Assembly (NCBI GenBank): GCA_013339765.2 | Contig: CM023448.1 | Coordinates: 330,850,941-330,914,940, forward strand | Direction: 5' to 3' | Length of the DNA: 64,000 nt | DNA from: Haemaphysalis longicornis | Lineage: Eukaryota; Arthropoda; Arachnida; Ixodida; Ixodidae | In this document: positions 46,801-58,800 of the stretch, one piece after another | Layout of the letters: each line of letters begins with the position of its first letter | How positions within the stretch are numbered: position 1 is the first letter of the stretch | Notes under the pieces: generated by a model | The model's input: only the letters and a program-made list of their open reading frames with translations | Told to the model about the DNA's origin: nothing | Databases searched by the model: none | Program-made: the position numbers and the translations under genes

Positions 46801-49800
46801 CGCATGTTGTGGCTTGTGTGTTGTTCGAAACGCATATCTGGATTGTTTGAAGTAGAATAAATGTATGCGTCAAACCCGGGCATTCGGCTCAGGGCGTTCT
46901 CTGCGATTGCACGAAAGAAGTGCCATGGCCGGGCTTCAACGCTTTCTTTACGGAACGTACGTACTCAGGTAAGGGAATATCCATGTCGTGTTATGGCCGT
47001 GCTGCATTTAATACAAACGGTGAACGTTTGTTTACACTTGTTTCGTTTGTCGTAAAATGTCCAAGCACTCCGGCACTCCGCCGGCAGATCAGCCGGCGAG
47101 CAGATGCTAAGCAGACGACTCATCTCTTTACCGGAAGTGCGTGAAAAAGCCGCCCAATAGCAGGATGTCTAGTTCATGACGAACATCTGGGAATCGATGA
47201 TGTAGACATGTGAAGATGGCGGCGTCCAAAAACACGAAGGGAAGTGTGAGAAAAAAGCGACAAACTTTGCAACAAAACTGTGAGCTTTCCGCTGCGCGTA
47301 AAAGAGTAATACTTGGCACAGATGACGTTGACGACCCACTCTAACGATTGCGCTACTTCATTTAGTGTGCTCAAAACGCCTTTCAGGGCCCCTTTAATGA
47401 GAAACTGTGTTATCCAGAAACATAGTAACCGGGAAATTGTATGAACCAGGAACGTATCAACGGGGTTCTACTGTGCTTTACAGTTGAGAATGTAAGCAAT
47501 CAACAGTATTAATCAAGTATGTGAAGTACCAATTTCACACTCGTGCGTTCTACAAAAGCCTGCACACGACTCCAGCCAGTTAGTGCAAGCTTAATGACAA
47601 CAACGACCACGCTTGCATGCGCAGCTTTATCTATACGTACCTGAATGTACAGGTACATTTTTGTGGGTGGCGGCTCAGAGAGGGACAGGCTTTTTGGGCG
47701 TCCGCCATTCTCCTTGGTCACGGCTGCAGCACTGGTCTCGGTCTGCTCCTCCTGGCCATTCGTGCCCGAGCGCACAAACTCAATGAGCGAGTCGTCGTCC
47801 TCCGTTGCAGCATAGGCCGAGAAGGGCAGTTGTGAGGAGCAGCCGTTCGATGGCAGCTCGTCAATGGTGATGCCGCTTGAGGAGGAGTTGACAGACGAGA
47901 AGACTGCATCACCTCCCTTACCCGCCAAAGGAGAACTGGTCCTCAAAGGGTCGCAGGGGGTTGAAAGGACGAGTGGCATTGCCCCAGGAAGAGTGCTTCG
48001 CAACTGAAGTGGCGGTCTTGTCAGTGCAGGAGAAGGACGAGCAGGGATCAAAGCTGCACAAGGAGGGAAGCACAGCACTCAGCACTGGGGCAGACAAGCA
48101 CATTGCCAAGGCTACGTGCGGCCAGACGTTCTATAGCAAACGCCTTTTCACCCGCTCCACTGTACAGCCACCTTTGCATTGTCAACTTGTACCACTCAAC
48201 CTGACTACAATGAACCTGGGAGCGGAAAATTATTCGTCACCTCAAAACCTGCAAAAACCTGCTTCTCAGTATTCATGAAAATTAGAAAAATGAGAAAATA
48301 AAAAAAATTGGAAAAAAACGGTTCGCATGCGAATCTAAGCACTATCTAAGCAACCACCACAAGGTGGATTTCAGACGCAAGGAAGTGGGCTCGAGTTGAC
48401 ATTGTGGCCCAGTAATTTATGAGGTTTACAATTACAAACCGTTTCCATGGAACAGAGACAACCTGCTGGGAAATACTGAGAGCGGCGGCCCAGGCGGCAC
48501 AACAGATTCGAATGGCAGCGAGGGTGACTGAGTATCAGGCGCAAGTGGTGGGTTCACTGCCTGCACCTATGTTTGTTTTAATATTTGCCAAATAAAACAT
48601 TATTCCTTCCGGCCGGCCGTCTCGTCAAGATATGGCCGCGAAAAAAGGAGGGTGGGGGTATTTCTTGTTCCTTTTGCCGCTTCCTGCCGAGGTTATTGCT
48701 TCCAGAAGCTCGGGCGTTCCCCGTCGCACATTACTGACTTCACCAATTATGCACCAATGTAGAGCACGTTTTTTCCAAAACAAAACTGAAACATGGTGGC
48801 CGACTCAGCAGCATGAGGAAGCACCTATCTCCGCAATGTATAAAATAGCTGTAGTCTGTGTTTTTAAGATGAGCCCACGTAAGTTTTGATTAAGATTTAT
48901 TTCACGTGCTGAACCAACAAAGACTGTTCATTTTCGCAGAAAACATTTATAGATGCTTCCCAATGAGCCCTCGCCATGCACAAGGCTGTTGAAGGGACAC
49001 TGAAATGAATTTGTTCAACTCTGTGTTTGGGGTTCCAATGGACAATTTTACACATGCAACTCTTTATTTCATTACCCAGTGGAAGACTGAAGCCCGAGTT
49101 TAAGCGTAAAGCTCAGGAGAAGAGAAAATGCCGCGTGCCATTTGGGGCCACCTCACGAAACAATAATTGGTTCAAAATTCCGTTTAATGCCATCTCAGTC
49201 ACTCAAACCTTCATGTTACCTTGATGTTATCCTACTCCTTGTCTAATGCTGACTTTTTTTTTTTGCTTAAAAACAGCTTGTATTGGTTATATACACTAGC
49301 AATCTACTCAACACTGCTGATTGGACTTGCCCCTGTGTCATCAAAGCAGACATCGCCAAATAAACTATGGGAATGTTGGGAAAGAAGTGCCACTTCTGAG
49401 TTTATTTTCGTATAAAAAAATGCATGTAACCCAGCCAAAGAATTACCATTAGCTACGCATTACAAACTTTATCCTAATAAAGTAATAAGGCAATGTTCCT
49501 ATAAGACAATATTTTGCCACCAGACCAAACCCTTTGCAGACTCAGTTATGGTTAGCGTGATGTACAAACAGTGTGCAGGTGCATACGGAAAGTGAGAAAC
49601 GCACCCTCCTTGCCAGACATCGTCCTGGTGCTCCTGCCACCCAGGAGGTGGGCTTTCCAACCAGGCATTGTAGTATCGCACAATGCCCGAGTGGTCCAGC
49701 TTGGCCAAGGCTTTGGCCTCGCGCATCACCTTGTCTCGGGCATCTGGACTGTGCACGAAAATCGATCCGATATCAGTGCCTCCGTACGGGGGGCAGGCTC

Positions 49801-52800
49801 GGGGAATTTCCTGCAGAAGCACAGGTGCACGCTTACTTATTCGGGAGGCAGATGCGCTTCACAGCATAGGTGCAGTCATCCAGCTTGTTCCGAGACTCGA
49901 GAACCAGCCCAAATCCTCCCTTCCCAAGGCAGCGCACAGGCTCAAAATCAGCGAGGTACCTGCATGACACAAATTGCAGATTATGACAAGCAAGAGCATG
50001 GTATCACTGCCCTGGCTTTGTCACAGGGGCAAAGTACAATATTATGGCACTCACACCTTAAAGGAGTACTGACACTAAATTTCTCACTTCCGGTTTTTAT
50101 GCTGTAAAGAATACCTAGTGGTCCAGTAATTACAAAAATCGAACCAAAAGCGGTCAGCCGCCAGCGTAGAATTAATTATAACGCATTTATTCCAATCAGT
50201 TTCAAATTCGGTCGTTGCGCACCATACGGCCGTTCAAATGCAGGACGGCAAATCTGACGTCACGGTTTCCGTGACGTCAGGGACATTTGCCGCATCGTCT
50301 GCTACGATTGCACATGGTCCGCACTCGCCCGCGCAGTCAACATGTTGTCTGAATCGTCAGACTCGGATGAGTCGCTGCCACCCGACAGACAGACAGACAG
50401 ACAGAACAACTTCATTTGGCCGGGTGATTAGGCCGGCGACGTCTTCGTCGTCGTCCGTTTTTTAATAACTGCGGCTCGAACCAGCGCAGACTGTAATAGC
50501 AACAGCTTGTCGCAACTCTTCTAATCAACCTGATTGCGAAAAAGAAGTTCCACATGCAAGAAAGTAGACGTTAGTGTGGTGAAAAATTGTGCTAGGGGTT
50601 GTTATTAGCGCTGAATTTAAAAGCGGTGTTCAGGTATTTGCCGCGATGCTAAGCCTACGCTGACCGGCAGCGGAGGTTCGGTACTCCGACCCAGCACTGC
50701 CGGCACCGCGGTGTGGCGAGCGGCCGAAAGATGGTGCCACCTGTGCGGTAGAATCAAAACAGGCTACGGCAGATGTCTTGGTCACCCATCACTCAAACGG
50801 CAATTATCGCCAAAATAAAGCTCCACATGCGAAAAAGGGGATGATAGTGTGGTGAAAAGTTGTTTAAGGGATGGTCATTCGCAGTTGTACAGATAGCGGC
50901 AATCAAATATTCGCCACGATACTAAGCCTAAAGTTCTCAACACCCAAGCTGACCCGAGCAACGCCGAGCCCACTGGCTTGGGCGACAGTTCTTGCGGCCG
51001 CTGCTGCGCACGAACTCAGTCCACGTTTCGCGCTGCAAGTCGTCGCGTGGGAAAACAATGCATCTTGGCGTTGTCTTTGATTCGCTCGGACAGGCTTCCA
51101 CTGAGCAGTACTTCGTATTCCGCGAGCTTGCCATAGCACAACTTGGGCGAGCTCGGCGACACGCACAGGCTGCTCAGATAAGACACCGCGCAGTTTTCGG
51201 CACCAGTGCAAGGGAACACCATGCGCCGGCCCCGAACCAAAAAGCAAAGACGTCGAACACGCAAGGGGCGCAAAGTCTACAAGCATTGCTCACAGAGGTA
51301 CACCCAAGTCTCCTGCCCAAATGAATACCACTGACAACAGCAGCGCAGGCTATCGTTTCCGGTTCCGAAAACGACTATATGACGTCACCCTGAATCAGCC
51401 AGACACGCCGGCCAATGTGTCATCACGCCGAAAGCGATTTCGCTAGTGCTGCCGATTTGTGGAAGCTCGCGGCCAGGACAATCAAAATCGATTTTTCGAT
51501 GCGATTCCGACCTCGGATTGCTGCAAAAATTTCTGTGAGGCATCTGTACAAACTACTGAAGCCAATTACATCATTTTTTAGGTGTCAAAATTTGGTGTCA
51601 GTACTCCTTTAACGGGCTATTATTTTTTAGAGCTAAAACACGACTGATGTGAAAATAATCAGCATTAAAAATGCTTTGTTTTTCCGCCACCTTTAAGGAG
51701 TAGGTGGAAATGTCTGAACAAAAACTGCACTTGTGCAGCAAGTGCTGTGCTGTGAGTGGGTGCTATCAGTGGATGGTTCAATCGATGTCACTGAGCCTGA
51801 ATTAGTACCAGAGACACGTGGAGCTGCTCTGTCAGTAATGAGACAGAGGCCCGACTATTCCCGCCCCGTAACGTGTTTGAAGTGGTGGCCGCGAGTCGCG
51901 CCACCACCTTCCATGATAGTGCTGGACTTATGGCGCTTATCTGGCAATCACCTGGAAGTGTACTTGGGCAGGTCTTCAACAGTAGAGCCAACATCAACAG
52001 AAGGTTGCCCCACCGGCTGCTGCTGCTCTGGTGGAGCCAAGCCTCCGGACTCGTAGCCTGAACTGGCCCTTTTCTCCTGAGAAAACAGAAGTCACCCAGA
52101 GGCAAGGTGACAGTTTTAAAACAACACACATGACAATTCTCCTTACTGTGTGTATGAGGTGTGTTCAAAAAGTATGAAACCTTCCTCTTTTTTGCCTAAG
52201 CCAATGAAGTGCGGGCGGCCTCCTTCGGTGAAGATGTGGAAAGGACACTCATGCGCATCTGCGATTTTTATGCAGAAATGCATTATAGTCGGGGGTTGTC
52301 GTGCGTCCCTTGGCCGGCGTCCGCACCGCGTCTGATGATGATTGTAACATGATGCCCCTAGGGATTGGCCAACCAAACAATCCATCACGAGATAGCTTCA
52401 CGTTCAATCACCATCGTCATCTTCCCGTAGGGGAATCGTTGAAGAAGAAGAAGGAGAAGAAGACAAAGCTGCGAAGAGGAGGGCTGCGCGAGTTTTGGCT
52501 ACCGTTATCCTCCTCGGCCGGCACATCTTCCCGATCTGAACCCGGTCGAAGAGCGGCTCATCGCGCCTCGACTCCCCTTCATGAGCATCAGGCGGCTGAC
52601 TCGAGGCAACGGGCAGTTCGGAATCAAGGGACAGGCGCTGAACGTGCCCATCGACGTATCGAAGGTTGTGCGGTGCCTTCCTCGCATGGAACCCGAGGAC
52701 GTTGCGTTCGACGTTCGCATTTCTGCATCCTCACAATCCCCCTCGGGGAGGTGCGGGGGAATTTTTTTTTTTTTCAGCCTGCAAATAGCGCCAGTCACTG

Positions 52801-55800
52801 GCAATCAGCCTACGGGTGAGGACATGTAGTGAGTGCTTGTTGGATTCCAGCAAGTTGTGAAATGACAAAACAACATGAGCAGCGATACTGCACCCCATTC
52901 TGCCGAAATCTAGGCGACACCAAAGTGCAAACCAGGCTTTCAGGGATGTAGGAGTGGTGATGCTTTACAAATGACAGCACCTAATGTGAGTTGGGATTTA
53001 CTCTTGGGATGACTGCACATCAGTGGACGGCAAGCCACATTCAGGCACACCTTCAACAGCTGACTTTGACCGTAGGGGCTTAACGCACCGAAGCTACACC
53101 CAGGCTGTGAGCAGGGTTGCCAGGTCCTCAGAAGGAAAAGTCACCGGGAAATTGCCGAAAGTAGCCAAAAAATTCGCCACCTTAAAGTGAATGTTTGAAA
53201 AGGAGCAAGAGAAGTCACCATTTTCAGCAAGGTAATGCTATTAGGTACCTAATGATTACCTTCGCAGAAAAAATACTGAAATTCTGAGAAGTAGAAAACC
53301 GTGTTGGAGCGGGAAGGTGACAGTGGTTGACTACTGCCTACAAAGAAGCTAGAGAAATTTCTTGAAATTAAAAAAAAAAAAAAAAACACAGACCGGTCCA
53401 TGTGATGGCATTAGTTCTGGCCAGCCTATTCTGTGTGGGAAGGGGAAGAAAAAGCATGGATAGAAGATGAGTGAGGTGAAGATGGCAGAGAAATGAAAGA
53501 TGAAAGAATGACTACACATAAAAGATGCCTATACTTGTAGAGTTCATGTGTTACAGTTCATCAAAACAGCTTCAAATACAATATCACTGCCAGGCCACTG
53601 CTGTGCAGAAATGTCAGCACTGCTTTGAGTTCCTTGTGGAAACGCTGTGCATCTGGCCAAGGACCCAGCAATACTTCCCCAGACACAACCCAACAGCCCA
53701 ACTGGCCAATGATCTGGCAAAAAAGCTGAAATATGCAGGTTTAGGTAAAGCATTGAAAAAAAATGAATGACTTAGAACAGGCGTTCCCACCACACCATGT
53801 TTTACCACTTTTGCTGCCTCTTTACATTCCTGTGCCTTTGTACATCTTCAGACAGCCTTCCCAACCACTTTGCACAAAATCTCCAGCTACCGTAAACCAC
53901 TGAAACATGACAGTTTAAACCGACGGCGTTGCTTGAAGACCTTGATGCTATTCATACAACATCCGGTGCCGGATACTAAAAAGAGCAATTTCAATTTGTG
54001 CCGAAAGCAGCGCTTTACAGTGGTGTTTGAGCGACTGATTCGTTGGGACCTATTTTAAACCTTGCCAGATCCCCACCATCTGCAAGTTTGTTCTGTTCTG
54101 TTTGTTCAGTTTGTCTAGATGGCTAAAATCCTCTGAAAGGTGATATAAGATCCCTTTTGTAGAAAGTTGTCGGAAAGGCCTGGAAATATGTAAAATTACG
54201 AATGCTCAAAGGAGCCAGAGAAAGTATCCAAGCCGCCACACTAAAATTTTTGTCACCACAAGCCTCGAAAAGTCGTCAATTTGGCAACAAATCACCAAAC
54301 CTGGCAACCCTGGCTGTGAGGTACGCTGTAGTGGAGGGCTCCGGATTAATTTTGACCACCTGTGAATCTTTAACGTGACCCGAAATCTCAAACACACGGG
54401 CGTTTTCACTTTCCCTCCATCTGAAAAGCGGCTGCAGAGGCCAGGATCGAACCTGCATCCCTGGGCTCAGCAGCACAACGCCATAGCCACCAAGCCATTG
54501 CGGCGGGTAGGCCTCCAACACGCCGAAATGAGGATGTCATTGAGCAAGTGCAGACTTTTAGTCAAGGAGGACCATCATTTCACGGTCTGAGAACATGCAA
54601 ACGAGATAAGGTAAGCATTGGATTGGTCCATTACAATTTTACAGAGGATTTGGCCATTAGGATTGTGCCTGCAAAATTCATTCCAAAACAGCTGCTTCAT
54701 ACGCGCACATCAATGCTGCGTGTCTGATTCAGACTTCACTTGGCATACACAACATTCCTGTGGCTTGCCAGGACGGCCCATTTTACCCCGACATGGCTCT
54801 GCAACTTTTGGCCATCTTTATGGCTGAAAATGCCCATGAAAGAAGCCTGCTTTGAGTCAAGTGAAGGCATCATGCGGAATGCAACGGCCCAGCTGGTTGC
54901 CCCCCCCCCAAAAGACTTGTTCAAGAAGTGTTTCCCCAAATGGCAAAAGCACTGGAGAAGTGTGTGCTCTCAAGGAGACAACTTTGGAGGGATATAAAAT
55001 GCATCTCGGGTGAACAAAGGTTCAATATGTTTTGAACACCCCTCGCATATCGTACTACTGCAAAAGGCTAAGCAGCTTGTACAACTCTAGCTAATGGACA
55101 GAAGTAACACCAAAAGTTGGGCCAGTTGGTACATCTAGGACTTTAAGAAGCGCACTAGGAACAAGGGACCGAAAGAAGGAACATGAACAAGTGCCTTTTT
55201 TGTGCAACGGCTCGTTTGTATCCCTTGTAAGTAAGCACTTGTTCTTGCTGTCCAACTCTCATTCCTTGTGCCCTTTCTAATGTTCTAGGTAATGGCTCGG
55301 GCTAGTGCAAGTTAAGACTGAGTACACTAAAACTGAACTCGTGCAATTTTCAGCATTGAAGGCAAGCTGTCCAAAACAAGACAATAAGTCCACCACCGAA
55401 TTTGTAGCGTGTTCCCTCGTATTTGGTTATTGGTGCTATTTATGTTGCGCCTTCAAGTCTTCCCAAGAGTAAATGTGAGCTAGGACCAGCTCGTCCCGGC
55501 TTATATTTAGTACTCTTCATATTTCGCCACCATCACAAACACGGCGTCCAAGGCCACAAAAACGAGCCTGCAAACACGCGCGAACAAGCTGCCCTCCTTT
55601 ATTAACATGTTCTCACAGCAACATAGTCATGGCTGGAAGTCTGGCACAGATAAGCCAGCAATTGAAATTTCCTCATACTTTGCTATTGATAGCTCCGAGG
55701 GCGCAACTAGTTGAACAGTAACTGGCCACAGCTTGACCTCATTTCAACTAAAGACTATCAGCTGCTGTGCACTGACCAGCCTATACAGTCACTGCACTGC

Positions 55801-58800
55801 AAATCCAACACGGTACATAACCAAAGGAAGGTACTTTACCTTAGATGACAGTTCTTGTAGTTGCTTAAGCTTGGACCGTCGTAGCACGTGCCGCGTTATA
55901 AAGATGTTCATTAGAAAAGTTGCCAAGACAATCAGCGAAATCTCCTTCCTGTCAACAAAAACCGCAAATGTTTCTGAACTGACACAGCGTGGCAAACACA
56001 GACAAAAGAACAAAGTTTACGCAAAATGTGCACTGCAGTGAGAAACTGCACCAGCACCCTCGCAGCTGAACCACGGAGAATAAAGATTACCCAACGTGGT
56101 CTAAACTGGAGTGGAGTCTCATTAAATGCATATGCTTTACGCAAACTGCCATTTGAACAAGCAGCACCATCAAAATTGAGGTTGAAAACATTCGGATGTT
56201 TATAAAAGGTCTTACGTGCAATGATATTACCAGCATGCTACTTACAGACAACATCTTGTCATAATCTTTCCCAAAGCCTGTGGAGGAACCTACCTCTACT
56301 ATACCCCTCCCTCTTTTTTAAGTTCCTTTTGTTTTTGATTTTCAAAAAATTTGAGCACAGTATACTCTTCGAGAGAAAGAAAATAAGCCGGACTTACCAC
56401 CAAAAGCGCAAAGATCTAACAATGTGCTCATTGAAGGTTTCAGCAGCTTCTTCTTTCTCGCACAACAGCACTGAATCGTTGTCTAGGTCAACACCCCTGT
56501 AGAGATAGTAGCCCGTGTCTGCAACGGAAGAACCAGACAACATACACTTCGTTACCTGCTGAACTGCAACACCGAGTTTAAAATAAATAGGCACTAAAAT
56601 TACTTTTAAAACAGCACAAAGCCAGCACAGCACAAACCGCATGGCATGCCACACTTCTGCTTCACCAAACATGCAATACTTTTGCGCGTTTAACTAACCC
56701 ATGAACATCCCTTGCCCCCATGTTGTGCCGCAAAAGAGAACAAAAAACTTCCCCATATATTTATATTGCCCACACCATGGACCGCACAATGACAAATTTC
56801 AAGGTTTGTAAAAAAAAATACTGCCCAATTACATCATGTTTATTCAGATACTGAATGTACCATCAATTGTCAAACTTCAGCTTTTTTTTTTTACTGGCAC
56901 CCAAAAAGCACATTACAGGAGGAAAAAAATGGCAGCATCTCCACTCTGTGGATGATGGCAAGGGTGCGGAGTACGAGGACTCAAAATGACATCCCATTTG
57001 CACCCCGACCGTCACTCGATTTAGCCGTGAGTTGCAAGTCACGGCTCAAATCGAATTTCGCTTGATTTTCGCTTGATGGTGGTGTGCGCACGGATGGACG
57101 CGGACAGACATTGGGAGGTCCTGAGGTACTCTGCACCGTTACAGGCGAGCGAGTACGCCATTTGACTCTCGGGTACTAACTCACAGTCGTAGCCCAATGG
57201 GTAAGACGACTGACACTAACTCTGTCTGGTCTACGTGACACAGGCTCGAATCCTGCTGGTGCCTGTGTGATTTTTTGCGATTGTAAATGCTATGCGCACG
57301 GACGCGGACGGACATTGTGTGGTCCTAAGGTACTCTGCACCAAAAAAATTCACCCCACCTCCCCGAAGGGAATCGTGAGGAAATGCGAATGCATTTCTTT
57401 TGCGCGAGAGTGCGCGGAATTTATAATTAATGAGGAGACGGTGATTTGTAGCGTAACCATTTATTTAACACCTGTTTGTGTTGTCGTTGTACTTGACGGC
57501 CACGATCACTGCCTTGTGGTCGGTAAAGTGCACAGTCAAAGGGTCTTTGAGAAGCGTGCGGGCGTGGGAGAGTGGGGCGAGCGTCGAGAGGAGAAGCACC
57601 GAAGCACCGCGCCTACCCTCGCCTACACTCTCCCACACACGCGGGAGCTCCGGCGAGCTCCCGCGATGAGAGCGCCCTCACACGCCCGAGCGCGCTCCTC
57701 CCCTCCACTCACTCGCCGCTGATCCGTCCGCACCACCTGCTCCGGTTGCTAGGGGAGAGGAGGAGCGCGTGCGCTCGCAGCTGTTGCTATGGGAGAGGGG
57801 GTGAGAGCGGAGAGATAACACCTGCGGGCGCGTGGACACCGCACGGCACCTGACATGGCTCGACTAAGAAATGCATTCGCATTTAAAAAGCAGCCAAGTA
57901 ACCATAATGCACTACGGCCAGCCACACCTACCATGCTGATTACCTTCAGACAGCTGCTAGGTAGCCAAGAGCTCCCCTTTCGCTTGTTAGAGGTGGTGCC
58001 TCTTATCTCATCCTCTTTGATGCCATATGGCAACACCTCAACTTTGAAAGGCAAGTGTGCTTGCGATAAAAATAAGATGATGCAGGTTCAAGACTGAACA
58101 GTAAAGCTTCACTTTACTTTTGCTTGTGACAATAAGCCGGCTAGAATGGAGCAGGAGCAAGATTGCCATGACGGCTGGTGACCACATGTGCCTCCCAGTG
58201 CAGCTCGCATTGCAGTGAAGCTGCATTTCAGGGCAATATTTGTGTGTTACCTGCACCCCCATTCAAGACTTGTCAAATACTCGTGCAGGTTATACTTGCA
58301 AAAATATCGCAAGTCCTGGCCCTAAACACAGTATCTATTTTAACATGCGTGCTTCTGCAGTGCTCCGCTCCCTCCAAGGAAGATCCAGCATAACAGAGTG
58401 CTTGAAATGAATAATGAGAACCTCAAAGGAGTGAAAACATGTCACAGATGGTCATCAGACCAATGCAAAGGATGCATGCCCAAATGTACACAATGCCTTC
58501 TTACCGAAGGGGTAATCCAATATATCATCCTTGATCATGAGGGCCTTCCTTGAAGAGCTGGCCTCTTCCAACATTGGAGGTGCCGGTTTATTGCCAGTAT
58601 TGATGATTGGTGTTCGACTTGGTGCTGAAAAGAAAGACCGTCTAGATAAGCTGCTAATACGAGCATACCCTACAGCATGGTTTCTCAAAGTGGGTTCCGC
58701 AGAGCAGGAACCCACCCGAGCAGGAACCCTGAGCAGGCCCCTCCTCAGGGTTCCGCGAGCCACTGATAAATTTTCCCTGGTTCCGCAGTCGCAAAGTCTT

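Larger units (their letters stand above)
42502..47393. mobile_element. TTAA-flanked element, middle layer of the nest
   Basis: TTAA at 42498-42501 and 47394-47397 flanks ends AGGGGTCCTGAAATACC and, reversed, AGGGGCCCTGAAAGGC. Removing the LINE leaves about 1.7 kb, similar to the THAP-bearing TTAA elements. I could not recognise a protein in 45812-47393. Confidence 0.75.
41823..47473. mobile_element. Pogo-like TA element, outer layer of a triple nest
   Basis: Left end CAGTAGAATCCCGTTGCTAC, right end (reversed) CAGTAGAACCCCGTTGATAC, with TA at 41821-41822 and TG (one change) at 47474-47475. Its own sequence is only 41823-42498 and 47394-47473; the rest is the inserted TTAA element. It starts 153 bp from one PERK exon and ends 167 bp from the next. 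Confidence 0.75.
52155..55047. mobile_element. Mariner-like element interrupted by SINE and hAT
   Basis: Ends TGAGGTGTGTTCAAAAAGTA and, reversed, TGCGAGGGGTGTTCAAAACA are flanked by TA at 52153-52154 and 55048-55049. A mariner transposase C-terminus is readable at 54740-54997 on the plus strand. About 1.4 kb of the interior is a SINE carrying a hAT insertion. Confidence 0.78.

Noticed and set aside
46348..47319. Host gene between LINE and right end of the TTAA element
   Set aside because: Several short frames exist on both strands but none has a known domain, and the stretch lies within the bounded element.
47918..47930. GGCGG|GTAAGG as a splice donor inside the PERK insert exon
   Set aside because: A good donor by sequence, but no downstream acceptor gives the right frame into MYLYIQ, and the removed part looks strongly coding. 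A one-base error is simpler.
57749..58054. Possible PERK exon (LPFKVEVLPYG..., donor-like AAG|GTAATC)
   Set aside because: Its 3' phase is 0, but the next PERK exon needs phase 1. The exon at 58505-58624 joins 56398-56518 directly and in phase, so this segment is not part of PERK.
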